Program-made: the position numbers and the translations under genes
Shown here: positions 16,367 through 24,769 of the stretch, in pieces
Layout: every line of letters starts with the position of its first letter
Numbering within the stretch: the stretch's first letter is position 1
Origin: a virus
Strand: one strand, 5' to 3'
DNA: 50,940 nucleotides
Virus record (IMG/VR): IMGVR_UViG_3300043803_002099
Location: 1-50,940 of that record
The notes under the pieces: model-generated
The model's database searches: none
Seen by the model: the letters and a program-made list of their open reading frames with translations, nothing else
What the model was told of the DNA's origin: nothing

Positions 16367-17107
16367 ATGGAATTTTTTCACGTAGGCGCCTGCGCTAATC
16401 CGGAGGATAACAAAAAGTTTGGAATTTATTTGTATAGAAACGCCATTCCAAGAGAGCTTAATATTCCAGAAAGATTAGAAGCTGCAATTGGTGATAGCAC
16501 ACATGAGTTATTTAAGTGGTCTGAAGCAATGGTCGGGTATAATGCAAAAATGCCGGAGTATAGAGATTGTGTTGACTTGAAAATGAGCCCATATCATTGG
16601 CCATATCTTACTCCAGAATTTGAAGAAGTTAAAAAATGTTATGAAGATGTCGAAACGCATCTCAGAAAATGCCTAACGCACTATGAATCTCTTTACAATT
16701 TTAAGATGGACTATATGGAGGCAATTAACTTCGTTAGATATAATCCAGGCCAACATTTTTCAATACACGCAGATCACGGTTTTTCCTATAGCTGTACTGT
16801 TTCTTCGGTAATATATCTAAATGATGATTATGAGGGCGGGGAACTATGGTTCCCTTACCTGGATATTAACTTCAAACCTCAAGCAGGAGATATTATTATT
16901 TTCCCATCTACTTTTATTTACGCGCATGCTTCCTTAAAGGTCACTAGTGGCACTAAATATTCAGCAGTCACGATGTTTGACTATAACGATAATAATCACA
17001 AGTATGCTATCGGACACACTTCCGATGGACCTGTGTCTGATAAAACTGCAGGCATAACAAAAGGTATGAATCAGCCCATAGTCTACCCAATGCCGGGCCA
17101 GTCATGA
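16367..17107 (+). CDS. 2OG-Fe(II) oxygenase, prolyl-4-hydroxylase-like
   Basis: 246 residues; ATG 16367 preceded by aaggaaag. The iron ligands are H134-A-D136 (FSIHADHGF) and H187 (YAHASLKV); the usual 2OG-binding Arg position, ten residues on, is K197 (SGTKYSA). Core strands VIYLNDDYEGGELWFPYLDI and FKPQAGDIIIFPSTF are typical of the P4Hc family. It overlaps the next gene by 4 nt. Expressed from the divergent palindromic promoter. Lys in place of Arg is seen in some members of the superfamily and does not by itself mean inactivity. Confidence 0.8.
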   Translation: MEFFHVGACANPEDNKKFGIYLYRNAIPRELNIPERLEAAIGDSTHELFKWSEAMVGYNAKMPEYRDCVDLKMSPYHWPYLTPEFEEVKKCYEDVETHLRKCLTHYESLYNFKMDYMEAINFVRYNPGQHFSIHADHGFSYSCTVSSVIYLNDDYEGGELWFPYLDINFKPQAGDIIIFPSTFIYAHASLKVTSGTKYSAVTMFDYNDNNHKYAIGHTSDGPVSDKTAGITKGMNQPIVYPMPGQS

Positions 17108-17718
17108 TAGAGCAAAATGAGATCCCATTCCTTCAGACATTTGAAGAATCATTGTATGACGTGCCTATAAACTCTATCAACGGAGAAGAAAACATACTAT
17201 CTAAATATAAGGGGAAAGTTACTCTGATTACAAATGTAACAGGAGAGTGCGCCAACTCAGCACAATACCCAATTATTGAGTCTTTATACCACGAATATAA
17301 GGATCAAGGCTTTGAAGTACTAGCTATACCAAGTACAGATTTCTGCGAGTTTGCATACGGAGAATTTGCAGATACAAGTGCAACAGCAGAAAAGATGCAA
17401 GCACACATGCAGAGTCATTATAAAACAGATCTACCATATACCGAAATGGTAACCATCAAAAAAGATGAAGACACTGGTTCAGTCCCACATAAGCTTTATG
17501 AAATTCTTCAATTTGGTGGTTTTCCAGCAAATGGTGGACCAGTTCAAGGTAACTTTGAGAAGTTTATTATCTCTAGAGATGGCAAAAAAATGTACAGATT
17601 CTGTAACTCTGACCTTTTAGATTTGGCGTTCGACGCTGGAAATAGAAAAACCAACTCTAATCAAGCTTTAATAAATGTTAAGGCAGCAATTGAAGTCATG
17701 TTGGAAGGATTGGTATAA
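17104..17718 (+). CDS. Glutathione-peroxidase-fold (thioredoxin-like) protein
   Basis: 204 residues. YDVPINSINGEENILSKYKG, then KVTLITNVTGECANSAQYP and YHEYKDQGFEVLAIPSTDF follow the glutathione peroxidase layout (subject strand, NVA..C motif, FPxNQF strand). C49 is at the peroxidatic Cys/Sec position. The FPCNQFGxQEP motif is altered to IPSTDFCEFAYGE, so the catalytic Gln is not obvious. The later FEKFIISRDGKKMYRF is the usual C-terminal strand. It overlaps the oxygenase before it and is followed 3 nt later by a DUF6065-like gene. A peroxide or thiol role is possible but not shown. Confidence 0.7.
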   Translation: MIEQNEIPFLQTFEESLYDVPINSINGEENILSKYKGKVTLITNVTGECANSAQYPIIESLYHEYKDQGFEVLAIPSTDFCEFAYGEFADTSATAEKMQAHMQSHYKTDLPYTEMVTIKKDEDTGSVPHKLYEILQFGGFPANGGPVQGNFEKFIISRDGKKMYRFCNSDLLDLAFDAGNRKTNSNQALINVKAAIEVMLEGLV

Positions 17719-17721
17719 CAA

Positions 17722-18426
17722 ATGACGAAAGTTACACTAACTAAAACACATCAAAATCCACCAAGTATAGTCCAGTCTAGATTAAAAAGAGACTGGATGG
17801 ACAACACATATAAAAAGCATGCCTACCAATGCCTGCCTATGACCACTGCCAATGTACATGGATGGGAAATAATACTCCCCCAGGATGTAGTAGTTCAATG
17901 GGATGGTGGAAATACTAACGTAAAAATTCTCAGTGGTGAGACCTACAAGGATAGAACACTCGCGCATGGTGGAATTGTAGGCATGGTTTCTTTTTCTATT
18001 GGGTGGATCTTTGGCACTGAAGAGGGTTATGGAACTTGGATTAGCGGTTCTCCAAACTACATGCTTGATGGAGCATCTCCATTGTCTGCAATTATTCCAA
18101 GTAGCTGGTGGCCAGATGAATCCCAAATGAATTGGGCTATTGATAAAGTAGGAGAACCAGTTACATTCCCAGAAGGAATGCCGTTTGTATTCTTTAATAT
18201 TTTCCAAAGTGATTTACTTGAATCAGTAGAGTTTGAAGTAAACAATCTTTGGGATAAGCCAGAATTAATGAATGCTCGAGCAGCGTATGGGGACGCAAAA
18301 ATGAAGAAAAATGTAGAAGAACCCTGGACTTGGATGAAAGGCATCAAAACTGGTTTAAATGAAAAAGGTGAAAGAATTGGTCCAGCAAATTCTGGTTTAT
18401 TAAAATTAAATAATCCAGAATTTTAG
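17722..18426 (+). CDS. DUF6065-like protein
   Basis: 234 residues. The start KKHAYQCLPMTTANVHGWEI followed by LPQDVVVQWDGG, and later WWPDESQMNWAIDK, fits the DUF6065 family, which is seen in phages and bacteria beside oxygenases. The biochemical function of the family is not known to me. No membrane segment or signal peptide. It ends the short operon 16367-18426; a 63-nt gap with a TTACTAT-type motif follows. Confidence 0.65.
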   Translation: MTKVTLTKTHQNPPSIVQSRLKRDWMDNTYKKHAYQCLPMTTANVHGWEIILPQDVVVQWDGGNTNVKILSGETYKDRTLAHGGIVGMVSFSIGWIFGTEEGYGTWISGSPNYMLDGASPLSAIIPSSWWPDESQMNWAIDKVGEPVTFPEGMPFVFFNIFQSDLLESVEFEVNNLWDKPELMNARAAYGDAKMKKNVEEPWTWMKGIKTGLNEKGERIGPANSGLLKLNNPEF

Positions 18427-18448
18427 ATATCAAAATTGAAGTATCCTA

Positions 18449-18458
18449 GTTACTATTA
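18449..18458 (+). promoter_or_regulatory. Putative promoter motif GTTACTATTA
   Basis: A TTACTAT-containing word 31 nt before ATG 18490, related to those at 8342, 12611, 25562 and 29606. Confidence 0.35.
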
Positions 18459-18489
18459 ACACGTAGCTTAATTGAAAAGGTGAGGAAAA

Positions 18490-18741
18490 ATGGCATTTAC
18501 AAATATAAGCAAATCAGATAAATTAATTGCTCTCAATGCAGCAAAGGCTGAATTTGAGCGTGACTTGTACAGAAATTTAACTAGACTTGGTGTTGACGCC
18601 GATGTCTACGATGTTGACGGCTTTAGTTTTGATCCTAATGCTTCTTCAGAAGATACAGATCCAGAATATAAAATAAAAGAACTAATTGCTAGCACAATTG
18701 AAAAACTAGCTGTAACCAACGAAAAAATATCTAACCTTTAA
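18490..18741 (+). CDS. Small helical protein, related to the next genes
   Basis: 83 residues; aaggtgagg precedes ATG 18490. The segment AAKAEFERDLYRNLTRLGVDADVYD aligns by eye with LEKSTYMLATLLGIDSDELS in the next gene and IEKQLAYFMFMIGLDPELLD in the gene at 19187. These appear to be a small paralogous family of helical proteins. No known family. They may be minor virion or assembly proteins; nothing in the sequence decides. Confidence 0.65.
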   Translation: MAFTNISKSDKLIALNAAKAEFERDLYRNLTRLGVDADVYDVDGFSFDPNASSEDTDPEYKIKELIASTIEKLAVTNEKISNL

Positions 18742-18753
18742 TAAGGGAGCATT

Positions 18754-18972
18754 ATGCAAAATGTAAGCGCAGAAGAACTGCTTTCTGTAAAAAACAAAGC
18801 TATTACATATTTAGAGAAATCAACATATATGTTAGCTACTCTTCTGGGGATTGACTCAGACGAGCTTTCTTCATCAATGGAAAAGCCAGCTAGCATATTA
18901 GATTCTAACCAGGAATTAGCGTTTCAGTCTTTGATTAATCAAGTTACGATTCTTGACGGATTAAAGGACTAG
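18754..18972 (+). CDS. Small helical protein
   Basis: 72 residues with a clear aagggagc ribosome-binding site. It contains the shared pattern (helix, LLGIDSDELS, second helix SLINQVTILDGLKD). It lies 12 nt after the previous small gene and 6 nt before the next. Function unknown. Confidence 0.65.
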   Translation: MQNVSAEELLSVKNKAITYLEKSTYMLATLLGIDSDELSSSMEKPASILDSNQELAFQSLINQVTILDGLKD

Positions 18973-18978
18973 TAAAAT

Positions 18979-19173
18979 ATGTCGAATCCAAACTTAATTA
19001 ATGAAGATTCTCTTGGCATTATACAAGAAGCAAATAATTACGCAGTTTGGTCCAAAGAAGACGGTTCTTATAAATTTAATGACGGTTCACTTTTTCAGTG
19101 CGCAGGTCTTTTTTCACCATCGGTAGCACTGATTCAGGATAGTATACAAATAGAAGACGAAGATTTAATATAA
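18979..19173 (+). CDS. Small acidic hypothetical protein
   Basis: 64 residues, with a weak ribosome-binding sequence (aggact, 12 nt upstream). Acidic C-terminus (QIEDEDLI). Contains YAVWSKEDGSYKFNDGSLFQ, like the short strand motifs of fibre-associated proteins. No family recognised. Its place between two related small helical proteins supports a real gene. Confidence 0.55.
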   Translation: MSNPNLINEDSLGIIQEANNYAVWSKEDGSYKFNDGSLFQCAGLFSPSVALIQDSIQIEDEDLI

Positions 19174-19186
19174 AGATAGGATTTTT

Positions 19187-19498
19187 ATGCCGTTCGATGC
19201 TCAAAAAAATATAAGCTACATAGAAAAGCAATTGGCCTATTTCATGTTTATGATTGGGTTAGATCCAGAGCTACTAGACACAATAACAATTGATGAATTG
19301 CTGAGCGCTGCAAGAGATTTGTCAAAAGTTGATAAAGAATCTTCATCTGCTTTTGTTGTCGGTCAAACGCAAATGCAATATTATACAGGTGCACCAGAAG
19401 ATGCATACCTAAAACACCAAAGATTATTTTTAATATTAAATATTAGAAGATTTTGGTATTGGCGTCAATTAGCAATAGGAGCTTTAAACCATGGATAA
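19187..19498 (+). CDS. Small helical protein with C-terminal aromatic segment
   Basis: 103 residues; aggattttt precedes ATG 19187. NISYIEKQLAYFMFMIGLDP is the part shared with the genes at 18490 and 18754. The C-terminal part (KHQRLFLILNIRRFWYWRQL) is basic and aromatic, and could be an amphipathic or membrane-associating helix. It overlaps the next gene by 8 nt. Confidence 0.6.
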   Translation: MPFDAQKNISYIEKQLAYFMFMIGLDPELLDTITIDELLSAARDLSKVDKESSSAFVVGQTQMQYYTGAPEDAYLKHQRLFLILNIRRFWYWRQLAIGALNHG

Positions 19499-20195
19499 TA
19501 ATAAATTTTATTTTTCTAGACTGGAACAACTAGTTAAGTATAAGGCACTTGATATTCAAGATACTATTGATATATCCAGAAAAGTAAATGATTACATTAC
19601 TACTCTTCCAATAGACAAAAGAAGAGAAGCAATTGGTAAAGATCTTGTTACTTGGTTTTTTGAGGTTTTTTCAGCAGAAGATTCCGTATGGAATGAAACT
19701 GTTGCATCTGAATATACTTCATCGTACGTAGAGATGTTATATCTAGCAGCAAAACCTACAAAAACCCTTATGAGTAATCCAGCTTTTAATTACGCCATCG
19801 CTAAGTTAATGAATTCTTCAACAGATCTTACGCTTGTAAATAACTATCATGTTGATTATCTAGAGCATTGTTTAGCCGATGAAAATGTTTCTTGGAATTA
19901 TGAAGTAAAGACAATGCAAGATGTAGAAAACGAAGATCTTGGTCAATTTGATTTTATTTTTATAAGCACATTTGATATTTGTCATGATGTATCTCTTGTA
20001 AAAAACTTCTGTAACGCATTAAATTCCGGCGGCACTATGGTGATATCACATACAAACGACGATTTAAGAGCCTATAGCCCGGAGATCGAATATACTTCAG
20101 CATACGAAATGCATGAGAGCATAAAGTCACTATCTGGTCTTAACGTATACCATATCCCAACAGCACCTGGACATACTGTAGTCATTAAGGATTAA
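19491..20195 (+). CDS. Rossmann-like hypothetical protein
   Basis: 234 residues. The C-terminal half (LTLVNNYHVDYLEHCLADEN; FDFIFISTFDICHDVSLVKN; NALNSGGTMVISHTND) has the strand order of a SAM-dependent methyltransferase fold, including an acidic pair where motif IV would be and a GGTMVIS strand 5. A clear GxGxG motif I is missing, so SAM binding is doubtful. The N-terminal half is helical. It overlaps the preceding small gene and is followed 6 nt later by an oxygenase. Similar two-part proteins are seen in T4-like aquatic phages, function unknown. Confidence 0.5.
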   Translation: MDNNKFYFSRLEQLVKYKALDIQDTIDISRKVNDYITTLPIDKRREAIGKDLVTWFFEVFSAEDSVWNETVASEYTSSYVEMLYLAAKPTKTLMSNPAFNYAIAKLMNSSTDLTLVNNYHVDYLEHCLADENVSWNYEVKTMQDVENEDLGQFDFIFISTFDICHDVSLVKNFCNALNSGGTMVISHTNDDLRAYSPEIEYTSAYEMHESIKSLSGLNVYHIPTAPGHTVVIKD

Positions 20196-20201
20196 TTTTA
20201 C

Positions 20202-20879
20202 ATGATAGTCATTGATGACTATATAAAAGATAAAAGTCTTTTGCAGGAGATAGAAAATACAAAAGACTTTTTTCCTATCTCAATGGGTAATGAAGATCGA
20301 ATAGCTTCTGAATTAAACAACTATCATAATGAGCAGTCTGATTTTTATGCACCATACATGTTTTGGAATGGTTGGCATAAATCACCGGCAAACACAGCAA
20401 GAAAAAAGGTGATTAAAGCAATTTGGGAAAATAATCTACCATTCCCCATTGAAGAATTGTGCGGTTTTGAATACTGGACAAGAACATTTAAACCTGGTCA
20501 ATACTTGGAAACACACGTTGATGAAGATACATTTCTTTATGCAGACACTAAAATATTTAGAGGGCCCAAAATAGGCTGCGTTTATTACCCAGAGTTTAAC
20601 GAAGTTGTGGGTGGATTCTTGGAACTGCACCCAACTGCAGTTTCTGAACAAACTCACAACGCGCTAGAAATGGAAAATATTCTACCACTTACAGTACCAA
20701 TTGAACTTAGGGAAAGAATAGCCTGCGAACCTAACAGGTTGATTATTTTTGATGCAGGTCACATAATACACAATACTACTCCACCAATAACAGGAGTTCG
20801 TCGTGTGATGGTTATTAATGTTTGGCATTTAGAAAATCAACCAACAGCTTTAAAAACAGGTAAATTTTATTACGAATAA
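20202..20879 (+). CDS. 2OG-Fe(II) oxygenase
   Basis: 225 residues. H105-V-D107 (YLETHVDEDT), the distal His in DAGHIIHNT (H187 or H190) and R200/R201 in ITGVRRVMVINVW form the jelly-roll active site. It differs clearly from the two P4H-like genes at 15.7-17.1 kb and from the four-gene tandem array downstream. The segment FEYWTRTFKPGQ before the HxD motif is the typical first core strand. Substrate unknown. A 51-nt gap with a leaderless-type promoter follows. Confidence 0.75.
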   Translation: MIVIDDYIKDKSLLQEIENTKDFFPISMGNEDRIASELNNYHNEQSDFYAPYMFWNGWHKSPANTARKKVIKAIWENNLPFPIEELCGFEYWTRTFKPGQYLETHVDEDTFLYADTKIFRGPKIGCVYYPEFNEVVGGFLELHPTAVSEQTHNALEMENILPLTVPIELRERIACEPNRLIIFDAGHIIHNTTPPITGVRRVMVINVWHLENQPTALKTGKFYYE

Positions 20880-20914
20880 TAGCCTAACGACTGCTACACA
20901 TAGCGATATACATA

Positions 20915-20930
20915 TGATACACTTATAGTT
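20915..20930 (+). promoter_or_regulatory. Leaderless-type promoter
   Basis: TG-a-TACACT (20915-20923) ends 7 nt before ATG 20931 with no Shine-Dalgarno sequence, the same geometry as at 11773-11788. Confidence 0.45.
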
Positions 20931-21257
20931 ATGATTAAAGACCAGCACAAAATAGACATTACTGGCAATTGGGAAGCTTATATCCAAACTCCATTTGGAG
21001 AAGCAAAAGCAATAGCTTTGATAAAAAAAGATGACGTTACTATTTCTGGAACAATAAATGGTGAGAATGGATCATTTGATTTTGATAATGGAACTATTAT
21101 TGAAAATACTTTTGTTTTCTCCGCAACTATAGATACCCCTATAAAAGCTACTATTTCAGTAAGCGCAGAAATAGAAGATTATACTTTTAAAGGAAAATTA
21201 ATGATAGATGAATATTTGACAATGAATATTTTAGGTAAAAAAAATGTCAATATATAA
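20931..21257 (+). CDS. Small beta-barrel protein, lipocalin-like
   Basis: 108 residues. Alternating strands (GNWEAYIQTPFGEAKAIALI; TISGTINGENGSFDFDNGTI; FKGKLMIDEYLTMNILGKK) resemble the small up-and-down beta proteins of bacteria that share the pattern W....TP.G.......SGT...G...F..G. The ligand or function is unknown. It heads the operon of the second peroxidase-fold gene and the oxygenase array, and overlaps the next gene by 14 nt. Confidence 0.6.
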   Translation: MIKDQHKIDITGNWEAYIQTPFGEAKAIALIKKDDVTISGTINGENGSFDFDNGTIIENTFVFSATIDTPIKATISVSAEIEDYTFKGKLMIDEYLTMNILGKKNVNI

Positions 21258-21861
21258 AATACCAGCCACTTCTATAGATGGAGAAGAAAACTTCTTATCA
21301 AAATTTGATGGAAAACTGACGCTCATAGTCAATGTTTCTACAAAATCTGGCGGGTATGAACCTAAATGCTCAAAGATATGGTCTTATGCGAGAACATGTA
21401 GGCAGCTGTGGCAGTTGCAAAAAGTGCACGATGAATTTAAGGATAGAGGATTTTCCGTGTTGGCTTTCCCTAATAATCAATTTGCTGGCATGGAGCCAGG
21501 AACAAACGAAGAAATAAAAGCCTGGGTTAAAGAGCAATATCCATTTGTTACATTTCCTTTTTTTGAAAAAGTTGATGTAAATGGAAAAAATGAACATCCT
21601 TTATTTGCAGCTCTTAAAGGTAATGAGAAAAGAAATTACTCTGACTTTACAGCTGATCAAAGTGAAAAAGCTGCACAAAATCAAAATTTAGCAGGACAAG
21701 CAATTGCAAGAATTTCGCATGGCTATGAAAAGTTTTTAGTAAGTAGAGACGGAGTCATGGTTGCTAGATTTAACTGGCAAGATATGCCGCTAGACGAAGT
21801 GCCAAGAGTCATGGGGGCGGGTTGGACGATAAGGGAAGCTATTGACGAGATGTTAGGATAG
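21244..21861 (+). CDS. Glutathione-peroxidase-family protein with shifted cysteine
   Basis: 205 residues. FLSKFDGKLTLIVNVSTKSG, FPNNQFAGMEPGTNEEI and FPFFEKVDVNGKNEHPLF are clear glutathione peroxidase motifs. At the usual peroxidatic position (NVAS-K-C-G) this protein has S35. A Cys-containing insertion follows (YEPKCSKIWSYARTCRQLWQ, C42 and C52), absent in normal members. It may use a displaced cysteine or have lost peroxidase activity. It is followed 2 nt later by the oxygenase array. It is only distantly similar to the protein at 17104-17718. Confidence 0.8.
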   Translation: MSIYKIPATSIDGEENFLSKFDGKLTLIVNVSTKSGGYEPKCSKIWSYARTCRQLWQLQKVHDEFKDRGFSVLAFPNNQFAGMEPGTNEEIKAWVKEQYPFVTFPFFEKVDVNGKNEHPLFAALKGNEKRNYSDFTADQSEKAAQNQNLAGQAIARISHGYEKFLVSRDGVMVARFNWQDMPLDEVPRVMGAGWTIREAIDEMLG

Positions 21862-21863
21862 TT

Positions 21864-22958
21864 ATGGAAAACCAATCAACCGATAAGCACATAAGTAGCA
21901 CACCTTTCCCTGTTACGCCAACTATATCTCAAGATACCCTTAAAGAGATATCTGAAATAGAAATGGAAATATTAGCTCCAGGAATTATAGTTTTTAGAAA
22001 CGCTTTTAACATAGATCAAAAACTAGTATTGGATTATATAGATTCTAAATCACAAAAAGCACATGAAAATAGATGGACTTATATCACCGGGGAAGATGGC
22101 GTAGAATACGGCATTAACGAAGATGGTTTTAGATATAGGCTTAAAGATGTTCCGGCAACTCCAATAAGACTCCTGCATCCTGTTACTGATGAAACTCCAG
22201 AAGAAATTAAAAACTTCTTTCTTTATCTCGAAGAACAAAACTATAAGTGCTTGCTTAAATACATTGACAATTATCCATTAATAATTGGTAGCATTTGGTG
22301 GAAAAATAGGGGTCATGTTTTAAGATATGGAGATGGTGGAATCTTAGGTTGTCACGCTGATAATGATACTAATTATAAGGTAACCGGTGGTGTGAGATAT
22401 ATGCCAAGAGGTATGGTTGCATCAAGACAGACATGCGGATCATTGTTATACTTAAATGATTGTGTTGACTCTGAAGAAGAATTAGATGGAAGAAACTTTA
22501 CTGGCGGACATCTTCGTTTTGTCCACTTAAATGTTTCATACAAACCACAAAGAGGAGACATTATATTTTTCCCAACAAACTTTGTTGCATCACACGATGT
22601 TGAAAGAATGGGCAAGGGTGTAAGATATTCTTATTTATCATTCTTTGGTCAAGGTGGCGATGACGTTTCAGCTAATGTAGTTATTAGTGAACCGGAAAGA
22701 AGCTTTGAATGGTGTCCAGCAGTATGGCTAAATAACATCTATGATGACTATGAATTATATTGTAAGTCTCCATATTCAATCTATTCTGATCCAGAAAAGT
22801 ACAAAGTAGAAATGGGCTGGAATCCAGTGTACCAAGGAAGAAATGTAGCACAGTACAATACTACTCATGAGGCTGTAAAAGTTGAAGAACAACCAGCAAA
22901 AAGTTTAGGTGAGGTTCTTCCAGAAGGACCATGTGGAACAGAGCCGACAAGAGTGTAA
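21864..22958 (+). CDS. 2OG-Fe(II) oxygenase, first of four tandem paralogues
   Basis: 364 residues; aggata precedes ATG 21864. Core motifs are SIWWKNRGHVLRYGDGG, H164-A-D166 (LGCHADND), LYLNDCVDSEEELDGRNFTG, YKPQRGDIIFFPTNFVASH (H244) and GKGVRYSY (R254). The shared words WW....GH, CVDSEEELD and GVRYSYL link it to the next three genes. A Pro/Glu-rich C-terminal extension (EEQPAKSLGEVLPEGPCGTE) is unique to it. The metal and 2OG ligands are complete, so it is probably active. Substrate unknown. Confidence 0.8.
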   Translation: MENQSTDKHISSTPFPVTPTISQDTLKEISEIEMEILAPGIIVFRNAFNIDQKLVLDYIDSKSQKAHENRWTYITGEDGVEYGINEDGFRYRLKDVPATPIRLLHPVTDETPEEIKNFFLYLEEQNYKCLLKYIDNYPLIIGSIWWKNRGHVLRYGDGGILGCHADNDTNYKVTGGVRYMPRGMVASRQTCGSLLYLNDCVDSEEELDGRNFTGGHLRFVHLNVSYKPQRGDIIFFPTNFVASHDVERMGKGVRYSYLSFFGQGGDDVSANVVISEPERSFEWCPAVWLNNIYDDYELYCKSPYSIYSDPEKYKVEMGWNPVYQGRNVAQYNTTHEAVKVEEQPAKSLGEVLPEGPCGTEPTRV

Positions 22959-22959
22959 T

Positions 22960-23877
22960 ATGACTGTAAAAAATGTTCAACCCAAACATTTAGGTATGGG
23001 CATAGTTGTTTTCGAAAACGCTATTGATGTTGATCAAGATATAATAATACCTTTTATTTCTTCTTTAAAAGAAAAAGCAATAAAAGATGACTATAAGATT
23101 ATTTATGACGAAAATAAAAAACCTTTATATGCGATAAATAGAAGTGGGCATAGATATGATATAGAGGATATCCACACCAGCTCTAGTCATATTATGGACT
23201 TTTTAGACAAAGATAGCGATTCATATTTGATAGACTTTTTTTCACGATGCGAAAAAACATTCTACACTAATCTAATCAAGTATGTAGAGTTGTTCCCCAT
23301 GCTGCTTCCAAGCTTGTGGTGGAGGACTCAGGGCCACATTTTGGCATATGGGCCAGGAAGTTCAATGGGTCTTCATAGTGATAACGATGTGAACTATCAA
23401 CCCGGTTTTGAGCCAGACTGGCAGGTCGCAACAAGAAGTGTTGTAGGTTCAATTATATATTTTAATTCTTCAGTTGATTCTAATGATGATATTAAAAAAT
23501 ATGAATATTTAAATGGAGAAATTTGTTTTCCTTACGCAGATGTAGTATATAAACCAAAATCTGGTGATTTAATATTTTTCCCATCAAATTTTTTAGGCTC
23601 ACACTATATCAACCCATGCAATAGTGGAAGTAGATATGGCTATATAGGGTACTTTTCTCAAGGGTCTGCTCACCCCGATAGGGGCATAAACATAACCAAC
23701 GAAAATATTCCTCCTGGACTGCAGGGCCAAATCTGGATGCCAGAAATTGTTAATGACTATAGAGACTATATTACAGATAAATATGGTAAAGACAATCAAA
23801 AAACAAGTGAGTTGTTAAAACCAACATATAGGATGTATAATAGTTCCAATACGGTTAAGGAGTTAATGAATGACTAG
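22960..23877 (+). CDS. 2OG-Fe(II) oxygenase, second of four
   Basis: 305 residues from ATG 22960. In-frame starts further upstream lie inside the preceding gene. H139-S-D141 (GLHSDNDVNY), H215 (LGSHYINPC) and R225 (SGSRYGY) give a complete active site. LWWRTQGHILAYGPGSSMG corresponds to the WW....GH motif of its neighbours. It starts 1 nt after the preceding stop and overlaps the following gene by 8 nt, so the four genes are translationally coupled. Confidence 0.8.
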   Translation: MTVKNVQPKHLGMGIVVFENAIDVDQDIIIPFISSLKEKAIKDDYKIIYDENKKPLYAINRSGHRYDIEDIHTSSSHIMDFLDKDSDSYLIDFFSRCEKTFYTNLIKYVELFPMLLPSLWWRTQGHILAYGPGSSMGLHSDNDVNYQPGFEPDWQVATRSVVGSIIYFNSSVDSNDDIKKYEYLNGEICFPYADVVYKPKSGDLIFFPSNFLGSHYINPCNSGSRYGYIGYFSQGSAHPDRGINITNENIPPGLQGQIWMPEIVNDYRDYITDKYGKDNQKTSELLKPTYRMYNSSNTVKELMND

Positions 23878-24769
23878 ATTAGTAATCAATAACAATATTG
23901 AGGGTAAAAATCTTGGTGGTGGTGTAGTTCTTTTTGAAAATGCAATTGATTTTGACGCAGACAAAGCATTTGACCTGTGTGAAGAAATTGTTACACGAGA
24001 AAAAAATGCGATGTACACACCAGGAATAGACCCAGAAACTGGTGAGGAAGTATACGTTAATAGAAGTGGATATTTCTTTGCCAAAGACTCTATCGATATG
24101 ATGCCAGGAAGAGGGTCTGCTGCACACCAAGATCCAAGAGAAAATGTTATGCAGTTCCTTTCAGAATTAGAAGATTCTAGAGATAAATATCTTTTTAAAT
24201 ATTTAGAATTTTATCCATTAGCTTTTAAGTGTATTTGGTGGAAAGTAAAAGGGCATATTGTAGCCTATAAAAAAGGTGGCTACCTAGGGACCCACTCAGA
24301 CATTAGTACGGATTACATCTACGGTGCTTGGACCCCAAATGATCAACTAGCAATGAGAAGTACTGTTACGGCATTAATCTACTTTAACGATTGTGTTGAC
24401 TCTGAAGATAAATTAGATGGAAAAAATTTTACTGGTGGTCATCACTATTTCAATTATTTAGATATTACGCATATTCCAAAAAAGGGAGACATTTTGTTTT
24501 TCCCTGCATCGTATACTGCTGGCCATGAAGTTAGACTAATCGAAGGTGGAACAAGATATTCATATCTTGGATGGTACAGCCAAGGAACTCCCAATATTGA
24601 GGTTAAGGAATCTGTAGTAGATCCTAAGATAGATCCAGTAGCTGCTCAGAGTTCAACAAATGTGTATATGCCGACTTTTGTAGAGGATTACAGAGAGCAT
24701 CTCTTGGCAAGAGGGTATGATGAATTTTCTGAACCATACAGAATTACAAAATCGAGCTACGGGTCATAA
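23870..24769 (+). CDS. 2OG-Fe(II) oxygenase, third of four
   Basis: 299 residues. H142-S-D144 (GTHSDIST), H219 (TAGHEVRL) and R229 (GGTRYSY) form the active site. IWWKVKGHIVAYKKGGYLG, FNDCVDSEDKLDGKNFTGG and IPKKGDILFFPASYTAGHE match the array consensus. It starts within the end of the previous gene (8-nt overlap) and its stop TAA shares its last base with the next ATG. Confidence 0.8.
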   Translation: MTRLVINNNIEGKNLGGGVVLFENAIDFDADKAFDLCEEIVTREKNAMYTPGIDPETGEEVYVNRSGYFFAKDSIDMMPGRGSAAHQDPRENVMQFLSELEDSRDKYLFKYLEFYPLAFKCIWWKVKGHIVAYKKGGYLGTHSDISTDYIYGAWTPNDQLAMRSTVTALIYFNDCVDSEDKLDGKNFTGGHHYFNYLDITHIPKKGDILFFPASYTAGHEVRLIEGGTRYSYLGWYSQGTPNIEVKESVVDPKIDPVAAQSSTNVYMPTFVEDYREHLLARGYDEFSEPYRITKSSYGS

